NCBI RefSeq assembly: GCF_003967175.1
Contig: NZ_AP018553.1
Span: 372,001-436,000 of the forward strand
DNA length: 64,000 nt
DNA from: Sulfodiicoccus acidiphilus
Lineage (GTDB): Archaea; Thermoproteota; Thermoprotei_A; Sulfolobales; Sulfolobaceae
Direction of reading: 5' to 3'
Position 1 is the stretch's first letter; each line of letters opens with the position of its first letter. The notes below the pieces were generated by a model. The model did not search any database. It saw only the letters and a program-made list of their open reading frames with translations, and was not told where the DNA came from. Of this stretch, positions 29,061 to 37,007 are shown piece after piece. The position numbers and the translations under genes are program-made.

Positions 29061-29445
29061 CACCTCGGGCTTGAGGTAGATGTATGAACAAGGTTGTCTC
29101 CACATACCCTGTTCCTTGGACATAATACTCTCCCCTTTTCGTGATTTAGAGAAAGGGGGGCTTTCACGCTCCGAAAGGTATAAGTTGGTTCTCTCAAATT
29201 CTGTTCGTGCCTACCTTGAGGGCTGATCGCTTCGTCCACGTTATCGACTCACTTCTCTGGCCTCTTCGCCATAAAGGGCTATCTCGTTTTCCTAGACTAA
29301 GTGATACATGTAAGGGTGGAGACTACAAAATCAGCACCCCCGGTTTTCTGAGAAAGGTCTAAGTCTCTTCTCCTTGCTGCTAAGCGGCGCCTAGCAATGT
29401 ACTGCATGTGGCATAAACAGGGTTCCAAACATTAGCACCAGCAGG
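29061..29445. other. Intergenic, no gene seen
   Basis: No supportable gene. There is a run of A/G with poly-G at 29148-29160 but no identifiable repeat or RNA structure. Confidence 0.4.
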
Positions 29446-29458
29446 CATATTTAAAAAG
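29446..29458 (+). promoter_or_regulatory. TATA box for the coxM-like gene
   Basis: CATATTTAAAAAG, centred about 26 bases upstream of the GTG at 29478 and 29 upstream of the ATG at 29481. It favours a leaderless start at one of these two codons. Confidence 0.55.
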
Positions 29459-29477
29459 CAGTTAAATGCAGGACTAA

Positions 29478-30326
29478 GTGATGCCCGTAATCAAGACGAG
29501 GAATTACGTAAGGCCCACCAGTGTATCGGAAGCCTCTCAACTACTCGCCGACGAAAACACGTTGGCTGTAGCGGGCGGAACTCTGGTGTACATACTGTCC
29601 GCTAAGGGACTGCTTGGCGAGGTAGATACCATCGTCGACCTAGAAACGCTAGGGTTGTCGTTCGTACGGGTTTGTGAGGAAAAAGGAGAGCTCGGTGCGA
29701 CTACCAAGATCCAGGCTTTAGTGGATCGAACGGACCTACCAGCCGTTCTGAGGGAAGCGTCACTTTACGTTCCTAAAGAGGTTCGCAATATGGGGACAAT
29801 AGGAGGAGAAGTTTCCGCAGCATATCCTTATTTCGACGTGGCCTGCGCGCTCATGAGTCTAGACACCGTAGTTAAGTTGACAGATGGAAGTAAGACGACT
29901 TCACGTTCCCTAGACGGGTTCTACAGGGGAATCCTAGAACCAGACGTGGATAAGGGGAGGATCGTGAAGTCCCTCGAGTTTCCTGTCAATAAGTTCGATT
30001 TCACGAAGTACAAGAGGAAGTCTCTCACTGCGCACGGTTACGGTATCGCATCCTTAGCTCTTTCTCTAAGGAGGCTGCAAGGAGTGGTGGAGGATATTAG
30101 AGTTGTAGCGGGAGGAGCCCTCAGTACGCCACCGACCAGGTTGTTGGATGTAGAGGGGAAACTCAAAGGAAGGGAACTAAACGAGGAGCTCCTCAGCGTA
30201 GCTAGGGAGGCCGTCATGTCTTCTTCTTACCTTAAGCCAACTGACGACATCAAAGCCTCCTCTAACTATAAGAGGAGGCTGTTTTCCATCCTATTGGGGG
30301 AAATACTGGACGAGGTGGCGAGGTGA
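29478..30326 (+). CDS. FAD-binding medium subunit of a molybdenum hydroxylase (CoxM-like)
   Basis: A 282-residue FAD subunit. The dinucleotide-binding parts are AVAGGTLVYI near residue 33, and NMGTIGGEVSAAYPYFDV near residue 107, where TIGG contacts the FAD pyrophosphate. The C-terminal CO-dehydrogenase flavoprotein domain follows. The standard first motif AGGQSLIP is here AGGTLVYI, unlike the M subunit at 52713. It passes electrons from 2Fe-2S clusters to an acceptor. The 2Fe-2S subunit follows 4 bases later. A large subunit is missing locally, so the partner may be the orphan at 10902 or 37004. Confidence 0.85.
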   Translation: MMPVIKTRNYVRPTSVSEASQLLADENTLAVAGGTLVYILSAKGLLGEVDTIVDLETLGLSFVRVCEEKGELGATTKIQALVDRTDLPAVLREASLYVPKEVRNMGTIGGEVSAAYPYFDVACALMSLDTVVKLTDGSKTTSRSLDGFYRGILEPDVDKGRIVKSLEFPVNKFDFTKYKRKSLTAHGYGIASLALSLRRLQGVVEDIRVVAGGALSTPPTRLLDVEGKLKGRELNEELLSVAREAVMSSSYLKPTDDIKASSNYKRRLFSILLGEILDEVAR

Positions 30327-30330
30327 AACT

Positions 30331-30840
30331 ATGCGACTCAAACTAAAAGTGAACGGTGAGGAAGTGAACGTTGAATACGCTCCAGGAGAGTCCCTATTGG
30401 ACGTGTTGAGAGGAAGACTCGATCTGAAGGGAGCGAAGAGGGGATGTGATGGGGACGGATGTGGAGCTTGTGCCGTGCTATTGGACGGGAGACCGATCTA
30501 CTCCTGCATGCTCTTGGCTCCTAAGGCCGAAGGGAAGGAAATAATGACCATAGAGGGCATCACTAACGACGATCAGTTGAACGTAATTCAAAGGCTCTTT
30601 GTAGAGAGGTGGGCGACTCAATGCGGTTACTGTACCCCTGGCTTCATTGTAGCGATAGAGGCCTTAAGGAGAGAGCTCGAAAGCAATCCAGCAAGAATCC
30701 GGACGAACTTCAAGAACGATCTCGAGAAGTTTGTGCTGGACGGGCTGACTAGTCACATCTGTAGATGCACCGGATATTTACCCATAAGGCAAGTAGCTAA
30801 GGAAGTTGTTGAAACAAAAGCAAGGGAAATCAAGGGCTAA
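30331..30840 (+). CDS. 2Fe-2S small subunit of a molybdenum hydroxylase (CoxS-like)
   Basis: A 169-residue protein with two [2Fe-2S] domains. The N-terminal ferredoxin-like fold has KRGCDGDGCGACAVL plus a later Cys in YSCML. The C-terminal four-helix domain has CGYCTPGF and CRCTGY. Relative to the S subunit at 53573 it has about 15 extra residues between those two cysteine pairs (LESNPARIRTNFKNDLEKFV). It overlaps the end of the convergent threonine synthase gene by four bases. Cotranscribed with the FAD subunit. Confidence 0.9.
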   Translation: MRLKLKVNGEEVNVEYAPGESLLDVLRGRLDLKGAKRGCDGDGCGACAVLLDGRPIYSCMLLAPKAEGKEIMTIEGITNDDQLNVIQRLFVERWATQCGYCTPGFIVAIEALRRELESNPARIRTNFKNDLEKFVLDGLTSHICRCTGYLPIRQVAKEVVETKAREIKG

Positions 30841-32054
30841 CTACCGTGGGTAACGCGTTTCAAGGCAGCAATCACTTCTTCCAATTCAGCTAGAGGTACT
30901 TGTGTCCTTTCCACACGATAATCCTTAAATCCAATACCTGTGGTCACAACCACGACGACGTCGTCCTTCCCTATCTTCCCTACTTCACTCAATTCTCTGA
31001 CTGCCTCGAAGGCCGTGGCGGAAGTCAATTCACAGAAAATTCCCTCGCTTGTAGCCACCTCGATCTGAGAGGGTGAGATCATTTCCTCCTTCACGCCCAC
31101 GGCCACCCCGCGGGAATCGTAAATTGCCTCAAGGGCATGTTCGGCCCCGAAGCTGACGTCGATAGCCTTTGCCAGAGTACCTTTACTTGGAGTTTCAGGC
31201 ACGAATTCTAACTTCTGTTCAACAGCCCTCACTAAAGGTGCAGCTCGCTCACTTTGTACCGCAACCATCCTAGGGAGTTGATCGATATCACCCCCCTCGA
31301 GTATTTCCTTGAACCCCTTGTAAACTCCGTAGAGCAAATCTCCACCGGCTACAGGTACCACTACGAAGTCCGGCCGACCTACACTTAAGAAGATCTCGTA
31401 GGCTATTGTCTTGTAAGCGTCAGGTAGTAACGGGTTGACTGGAGCCCACATGAACAGATTTCTCCACCCTGGAACGCTAAGAGAAATTTTCTTCAATCCC
31501 TCCAGGAGCTTCGAGGTACTGCTGAAGAGATCCTTCACTTTGAATACCTCTGGCGAGAAAAGGAGGAGATGAAGCAGTTTCTGTTCTGCCACGTTCTCCC
31601 TGACTAATACAGCACACTTGGTACCAGCAATCGCCGAGTAGGCAGCTACGGACGTAGCAGCGTTACCGCTTGAGGCAGTGAACACTCCTCTGTAGTTCCA
31701 CTGTTTAGCCAATGAGACTCCGAGGCTAGCAGCCCTATCCTTGAACGAACCTGTAGGATTTACTGTTTCAAGTTTAGCGAAAAGATTCCTCAGACCGAGT
31801 TTAGCTCCAAATCTCTCTAACTTCCTTAAGGGAGTCCAACCCTCACCTGCCGTTACTATCTTAGAGATCTCTACAGGAGGTAACGCCTCAACGAAGTCCC
31901 ACATACTTTCTCTGGACAAGGATCTCTTCCTTATTTTGGTCGGAGAGTAGACTGTTGTCAGTATTCCCCCGCATTTGGGGCACCTAAATAAAGTGTCTAG
32001 GGGGTATTCACTTTTGCACTTCCAGCAGTGTAACTTGACAAAGCCCGTTTCCAT
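30837..32054 (-). CDS. thrC: Threonine synthase-like PLP enzyme
   Basis: A 405-residue fold-type II PLP enzyme. It starts with a zinc ribbon (HCWKCKSEYP and FRCPKCGG) found in archaeal threonine synthases. NPTGSFKDRAAS has the PLP lysine, TASSGNAATSVAAY is the phosphate-binding Ser-Gly-Asn loop and VVPVAGGDLLYG is the glycine loop. The reaction would convert O-phosphohomoserine to threonine. AAGGAGTGA lies directly before the ATG at 32054 as a ribosome-binding site. Diaminopropionate-lyase or cysteate-synthase-like activity is possible for this subfamily. Confidence 0.85.
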   Translation of the reverse strand: METGFVKLHCWKCKSEYPLDTLFRCPKCGGILTTVYSPTKIRKRSLSRESMWDFVEALPPVEISKIVTAGEGWTPLRKLERFGAKLGLRNLFAKLETVNPTGSFKDRAASLGVSLAKQWNYRGVFTASSGNAATSVAAYSAIAGTKCAVLVRENVAEQKLLHLLLFSPEVFKVKDLFSSTSKLLEGLKKISLSVPGWRNLFMWAPVNPLLPDAYKTIAYEIFLSVGRPDFVVVPVAGGDLLYGVYKGFKEILEGGDIDQLPRMVAVQSERAAPLVRAVEQKLEFVPETPSKGTLAKAIDVSFGAEHALEAIYDSRGVAVGVKEEMISPSQIEVATSEGIFCELTSATAFEAVRELSEVGKIGKDDVVVVVTTGIGFKDYRVERTQVPLAELEEVIAALKRVTHGS

Positions 32055-32206
32055 GTCACTCCTTCCTTCTCAGTCTTAAAAATTCTTCACATTCGAGTAA
32101 GGGAGTACGTCTCATCCGCAGCGTGAGGCCCTCCACCTTTATCTCAGTGGTGATGGTGATTTATTAGGAAGGATATTTACTTTTGAACAGATTAGGTCGA
32201 AAGGAA

Positions 32207-33607
32207 ATGAGTGGTGACAAGGGACTAGAGAAGGGATCTCTCGGTTTCAGATATTTGTTGGCAGAGAGTATAGCTCTCATATCTCCGATGGGTGCCGCCT
32301 TAGGGACTCTACTCGGTAGTGCACAGTACGCCCAAGGTGCATTTCCACTAGCTGTACTTGTGGCAATGCTGGTGACGGTCTTTTGGATCAACACGCCTTA
32401 TCAATTCTCTAAGAAGATCGCTGGAGCGGGGGGATTTTACCACTATGGAGCCGAGGCCGTGGGTCCTTCATTCGGAACATTAGTTGGATGGTTCTACTTA
32501 ATGAACTACTTCTTCTTCATAGCACCTGGAGGGATCTTCATTTTCGGGTTGATCCTCCCCACAATTTTGTCTCAATTCGGTGTTTCATCTTATCCTACTT
32601 GGATTGTTTTGCCCGCTAACGCCGTCTACCTCATGTTGATTTTCGTCCTAACGTACTTCGGGATAAGGCCCTCCTTAAAGTACAGCCTAGTTGCCTCTAT
32701 GTTGGAAGTAGCTTTCCTAGCATTTTTCGCTGGCTTTGTAATACTCCACTCGATCAACAGTCCTCTAGTTTTCACGCCAACCCTGTCTCCAACAGGCTGG
32801 AGCGGCGTCCTATTGGGAGCCGTCTACGGTTTCACGGCGGTCTCTGGAGTCTCTGGCACGGTCTACTTGGGTGAGGAAGCGAAGGCGCCCTTGAAGAACG
32901 TCAAGCGCGCCTTGGCCATAAGTTTTTCGATCACAGCGGCAACTTTCGTTTTGGTTTCGTACGCTATGACTGTTGGGTGGGGAATAAACGACATGAGTTC
33001 TTTCGCCTCTTCTGGAGTACCTGGTATAATCCTCAGCTACAAGTTCCTTGGCCTAGCTGGACTGGGAGTGATCTCAGCTTTAGTCCTTAACAGCGTGTTC
33101 GCTGGTGGGTTGGCTCCCCTTATCGCTTCGGCGAGACTGGTTTACTCCATGGGTAGGGATAGGCTGTTGCCAGAAAAACTAGGGAGAGTCAATAAACATA
33201 AAGTACCTGGCCTCGCTTCGCTCGTTTTAGCGATCGCAGCTGTGGTGATTTCGACTCTTAGTGTAATAGGGCTCGGGGTGGAGGGTGGTTTCATTTTCAT
33301 GCTGCTGTTGGCTGGTGTGGGATCTCTAGTGGCGCACGTCCTTGGTTCGATCGCCTTACCTCTTTATTATAGAAGAAGGAGTTTTAATCTTGTATTTCAT
33401 GGTCTATTTCCAGGAATATTTCTGGCCTCTGCCGTTCTAGTAGCCTATAGCCTACTCATCCCATTCACCTTCCCGGTATATTTAGGCCCTCTCGTCGCAG
33501 TTCTGTGGGGATTACTCTGTTGGCTATTAATTAGGAGGAGGAGAACCATGGGTGGATGGGAGCTAGTTGGAAGGGCCCCCATAAGGGAACATGAACAAGC
33601 TACGTAA
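32207..33607 (+). CDS. APC-family permease
   Basis: A membrane protein of about 466 residues. The first helix has LLAESIALISPMGAALGTLLG, and FTAVSGVSGTVYLGEEAKAP is the conserved helix-6 segment with the acidic E-E-A-K signature of APC members. About 12 hydrophobic helices can be counted. The start is taken as ATG at 32207; a TTG at 32183 is also in frame. It most likely imports an amino acid or amine and differs in sequence from the pair at 15052 and 17626. Confidence 0.83.
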   Translation: MSGDKGLEKGSLGFRYLLAESIALISPMGAALGTLLGSAQYAQGAFPLAVLVAMLVTVFWINTPYQFSKKIAGAGGFYHYGAEAVGPSFGTLVGWFYLMNYFFFIAPGGIFIFGLILPTILSQFGVSSYPTWIVLPANAVYLMLIFVLTYFGIRPSLKYSLVASMLEVAFLAFFAGFVILHSINSPLVFTPTLSPTGWSGVLLGAVYGFTAVSGVSGTVYLGEEAKAPLKNVKRALAISFSITAATFVLVSYAMTVGWGINDMSSFASSGVPGIILSYKFLGLAGLGVISALVLNSVFAGGLAPLIASARLVYSMGRDRLLPEKLGRVNKHKVPGLASLVLAIAAVVISTLSVIGLGVEGGFIFMLLLAGVGSLVAHVLGSIALPLYYRRRSFNLVFHGLFPGIFLASAVLVAYSLLIPFTFPVYLGPLVAVLWGLLCWLLIRRRRTMGGWELVGRAPIREHEQAT

Positions 33608-33644
33608 GTTCGAGTTCATATATAACTCTCGAAACTATTTTGGA

Positions 33645-35120
33645 TCATTCCTTTAGGTTGTTCCTCAACATGTACTCTGCTGCTATGTCTGCCAAGGCGT
33701 AAATGGTAAGCGACGGATTCACGTCTAGGACGCTGGGGATGGCGCTTCCGTCTGGAACGAACAGGTTCTTGACGTCGTGAGATTCTAGGTGAGAGTTGAC
33801 TACACTCTTCGAGGTGTCTTCTCCCATCCTACACGTTCCCTGAACGTGGTGTGAGAGGAGGATCGAATGAAACACCTCCTCAGCCCCAGCAAGCCTCAGT
33901 GCCTCTTCCGCCACTTCCCTAGCCCTTCTAATAATTCTTCTATCGCCTCTGGTCACCGGCTTGTAGAATACGGGATTTCCGTTGGAGTCGAGCCTCACCT
34001 CTCCGTTATTCGAATCGTGAATAGTGACAAATATTCCAGCCACCTTGCCGTAGTTCATTAACAACGATTTTAGTTTTCCTCCCACCAACGGCCTACCCTC
34101 AGGGTCCGTAACTACCTCCGCGAAGCCCAAGGGGCCCTCCATGCTCTCTGAGAACTGTAACAGGAAGCCTTCTCTCTCCGCGAAGTCAGGCACTTCGGCC
34201 GAAATGGGGTGTATGAGCCAATTTCTTAGTGTGTCCCTGAATCTCCCGAAGACAATGGTGCCCGTATTAGCCGCCAAGTTCTTTCCGATCTGCAGCGAGC
34301 TGTCGCTGTATTCTGAGAGCTCCCTTAGCTTGCTTCTTAATAGTATTTGAGGAGTTTCGAGCGCCCCAGCGGCTACCACTACCACCTTAGATTTGAGTTC
34401 CACGGCTCTCCCCTCACTATCGAGGAATTTAATTCCCTTAGCTACAAGTCCCTCCTGTGTTCTTTCAACGAGCACCTCTCTGACCGTAGAGTTGGGAAAC
34501 AGATCTGCTCCAGCGTAAAGGGAAGGAACGATGTAAGATACTAGGCTGCCCCTCTTGGCTTCTGTGGGGCAACCGAAGAGACAACCCGACTGATCACAGT
34601 TAACGTCGACGTAAGCATTGACAGCTTCCGCCTTAAGTCCCATCTTTTCGAAGCCTTTGGCGATCAATCTAGTTCCCGCGTCCCACTCAGTGTATCTCCT
34701 CACGCGGGTCTCCCTCTCTATTCTCTCGTAGCGAGGTTCCAGATCTTCGAGGGTTAAGGGTTCTCCACGTTCGTTAGTGACTTTGGTCTCCCTGTACCAC
34801 TCCTTCAAGTTCCACGCCGGTGCCCTGTGGGCTACTGCCGTAAATATGGTGGTGGAACCACCCACACATCTCCCCATTCCTAGGGAGATCTCGTCCATAT
34901 CGCCGAACAACTCACTGTTTGAAGTCCACCGCGGTTCCCACCACAGTTTCCTATAGGCGTCGAGTTCGAATCTGGTGAAATCGTTCGTCCCGTAATAGCC
35001 ACCACGTTCTATGATTGCTACCTTTTTCCCTGCCATGGATAGCCTATATGCTACCAGGCCTCCTGCTGCGCCAGAACCAACTATGATCGCGTGGTAGTCG
35101 TACACTTTATCTTCCTCCAC
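33645..35120 (-). CDS. GMC-family FAD oxidoreductase (gluconate-2-dehydrogenase large-subunit type)
   Basis: A 491-residue flavoprotein. IIVGSGAAGGLVAYRLSMAG near residue 13 is the FAD-binding GxGxxG, and GMGRCVGGSTTIF the second FAD contact. The C-terminal part has HHVQGTCRMGEDTSKSVV and VDVNPSLTIYALADIAAEY, which include the catalytic His and Asn of GMC enzymes. QSGCLFGCPTEAKRGSL resembles the Cys-rich loop of gluconate dehydrogenases. It oxidises a polyol or sugar acid. GTG start at 35120 overlaps the upstream subunit-3-like gene by 14 bases, so the two are translated together. No cytochrome subunit follows. Confidence 0.86.
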   Translation of the reverse strand: MEEDKVYDYHAIIVGSGAAGGLVAYRLSMAGKKVAIIERGGYYGTNDFTRFELDAYRKLWWEPRWTSNSELFGDMDEISLGMGRCVGGSTTIFTAVAHRAPAWNLKEWYRETKVTNERGEPLTLEDLEPRYERIERETRVRRYTEWDAGTRLIAKGFEKMGLKAEAVNAYVDVNCDQSGCLFGCPTEAKRGSLVSYIVPSLYAGADLFPNSTVREVLVERTQEGLVAKGIKFLDSEGRAVELKSKVVVVAAGALETPQILLRSKLRELSEYSDSSLQIGKNLAANTGTIVFGRFRDTLRNWLIHPISAEVPDFAEREGFLLQFSESMEGPLGFAEVVTDPEGRPLVGGKLKSLLMNYGKVAGIFVTIHDSNNGEVRLDSNGNPVFYKPVTRGDRRIIRRAREVAEEALRLAGAEEVFHSILLSHHVQGTCRMGEDTSKSVVNSHLESHDVKNLFVPDGSAIPSVLDVNPSLTIYALADIAAEYMLRNNLKE

Positions 35121-35580
35121 ACTCCTGATATATTTTTAGAAACGACCAATCCTTCTTCACTCCGTCTATTCTCTTTCCTCCAAAACCAACCTCGTCCCAC
35201 GCTGTCCTTCCCTGATACCAAGGATCTCTGTAATCCGAGTAGAATCCCTCCAATATTAGGGCCCTCAGGAGGAACACGTTCTTGAAAGTGGACTTCCTCC
35301 TCAGGAGAGTGTAAAGTACGTCCTCCCTTTGGCTTTGTTCGAGTGAGCAAAATCCCCTCCCGAAAAGTTCTCCAGACGCGCCTTCTACTTCTATTAAAGC
35401 TTCAATTACCTCGTCTCTCAGTGGAGTACCGTATATCCTAGAATCTACGTAGTTGGCGGAGCCAACTTCCTTAGCTCCCACCCCAGATGGGATCGAAGGT
35501 ATTAGGGCCTCTGCCACACACTTCAGTAACTGGTACTCCGACTCTGACAATGAGAATGGCGGTCTACACTCGTCCCCCAC
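35107..35580 (-). CDS. Gluconate 2-dehydrogenase subunit 3-family protein
   Basis: About 157 residues, matching the small subunit that accompanies GMC gluconate dehydrogenases: PPFSLSESEYQLLKCVAEAL, LIPSIPSGVGAKEVGSANYV, then GFYSDYRDPWYQGRTAW, the conserved G-x-Y-(S/G)-D-P-(x)-Y-G-G-N region in a variant form. In bacteria this subunit carries a Tat signal, which is absent here, so the complex is probably cytoplasmic. The GTG at 35580 is chosen because a clear TATA box lies 28-37 bases upstream; the open frame itself extends to 35652. Confidence 0.75.
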   Translation of the reverse strand: MGDECRPPFSLSESEYQLLKCVAEALIPSIPSGVGAKEVGSANYVDSRIYGTPLRDEVIEALIEVEGASGELFGRGFCSLEQSQREDVLYTLLRRKSTFKNVFLLRALILEGFYSDYRDPWYQGRTAWDEVGFGGKRIDGVKKDWSFLKIYQECGGR

Positions 35581-35607
35581 TTTCCGTCGATATTTATTTA
35601 TTAGAGA

Positions 35608-35617
35608 GATATATAAG
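35608..35617 (-). promoter_or_regulatory. TATA box for the subunit 3/GMC operon
   Basis: TTATATATCT on the minus strand, 28-37 bases before the GTG at 35580. It decides that start. Confidence 0.55.
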
Positions 35618-35840
35618 CCAAGATCATGAGCCCTACGGTTCCTTCGACCCAACCTATTACAAAAGACGGCAACAGCTATGGAGGGGAAGGTAGTAAATCA
35701 TGGACCTGTGATCTTCCCTGAGGGATCCCCTTCAGGGGATGGAGTTCAGAAAAGATTGTGAAGGTGGAGGTCAAGTTAGCCTCACTTAGCTTACTACGTC
35801 CCCTTCTTTCCAATTGTAGGCCCGTTCCCTCCTTCCTCGC

Positions 35841-37007
35841 TTAGAAAGATCTTGGCAATCCTAATACGTTGTGGGAGACGTAGGCTAGGGTCATCTGTTC
35901 TGGAACAGGACCTACTCTCAAAAGCCTAGCGTTTCGCCAATGCATCTCAACTCCTGTATCCGAGCCGAATGCCATACCTCCGAACGCCTGCATTGCGGCG
36001 TCAGCTGCTAAGAACGCTGCTTTGGCGGTTATGAAGGCCGCGCTATTTGCCTCGAAGGCGGCGTTTTCACCTAAGTCTAACTTCATGGCTGCCTCTTGAG
36101 CCATTCTCCAACCTGCCTCACTTAACATCTTGGCCTCAGCGAGAGGAAACTGAATGGCCTGGTTTGCCCCTATTGGTTTCCCGAACGTCTTTCTCACTTT
36201 CGTATATTCTACAGTTTTATTTATAACGAGTTCCGCAAGTCCGACCCCCAAAGTAGCAGTAGACACCCTCTCAGCGTTTAGAATGCGTGCGAGATTCCTC
36301 CACCCCTCGTTGGGCTTTCCAAGAACCGCTTCCTCTGGGACACTCACATTATCGAAGACTACCTCATATGATCCCAACGACTTCAGAGCAATGTCGTCTA
36401 TCCTAGTACATTTCAACCCCCTGTGAGAGGAAGGATCTAAGAGGAAAAGTGTAAGGGAGTTGGGATCTCTACGATTATTCTCTCCAGTCCTCGCGAGGAG
36501 TATCATCATCCTGGAAACTCCCGCCATGGTTGTCCAGACCTTTCTCCCCGTAATTATGTACTCTCCCGCCTTGTATTCAGCTCTAGTCGTTATGCTCAAA
36601 GTGTCCACTCCCGCCCCTGGTTCCGTAATGGCTACACACGGGTTCGCCGAACCATTCATGATCGTCGGTAAGAACTTCTCCAATTGCTCACTATTTCCCA
36701 GTAGGCGTAGGGGTAAGACGCCGAAGACGTTGTAGGCCATAACTAGGTCTCCAGCATCCATGCTGGTGGAAGTTGTCAGGGTCCTGAGAACTTTTAGATA
36801 GTCCTTCAGTTCCAGTCCCAAACCACCCAACTCCTTCGGTAGCAGGAGGTAGTTGAGGCCGGCGTTCCTAACAGCCTCCATGAACTCGCTGGGGAAGAGG
36901 GCTTGTTTATCGTGTTTAACCCAGTAAGATTCTGGGAAAGATTTCGACAATTCCCTCGTGGCGTCCAACATCAGTTCAAGTGTCTCACTGTCGTACAAGT
37001 CTCTCAC
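35841..37007 (-). CDS. Acyl-CoA dehydrogenase
   Basis: A 388-residue acyl-CoA dehydrogenase, intact. AITEPGAGVDTLSITTRAEY and VWTTMAGVSRMMILLARTGE are the FAD/substrate loops of the middle beta-domain. The C-terminal helical domain has RKTFGKPIGANQAIQFPLAE and QAFGGMAFGSDTGVEMHWR. It oxidises an acyl-CoA to the 2-enoyl-CoA. It starts with a GTG whose bases overlap the TGA of the molybdenum hydroxylase gene, so the two are translationally coupled. This combination is unusual, because the hydroxylase normally couples to FAD and 2Fe-2S subunits. A small adapter gene is not present. Confidence 0.9.
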   Translation of the reverse strand: MRDLYDSETLELMLDATRELSKSFPESYWVKHDKQALFPSEFMEAVRNAGLNYLLLPKELGGLGLELKDYLKVLRTLTTSTSMDAGDLVMAYNVFGVLPLRLLGNSEQLEKFLPTIMNGSANPCVAITEPGAGVDTLSITTRAEYKAGEYIITGRKVWTTMAGVSRMMILLARTGENNRRDPNSLTLFLLDPSSHRGLKCTRIDDIALKSLGSYEVVFDNVSVPEEAVLGKPNEGWRNLARILNAERVSTATLGVGLAELVINKTVEYTKVRKTFGKPIGANQAIQFPLAEAKMLSEAGWRMAQEAAMKLDLGENAAFEANSAAFITAKAAFLAADAAMQAFGGMAFGSDTGVEMHWRNARLLRVGPVPEQMTLAYVSHNVLGLPRSF

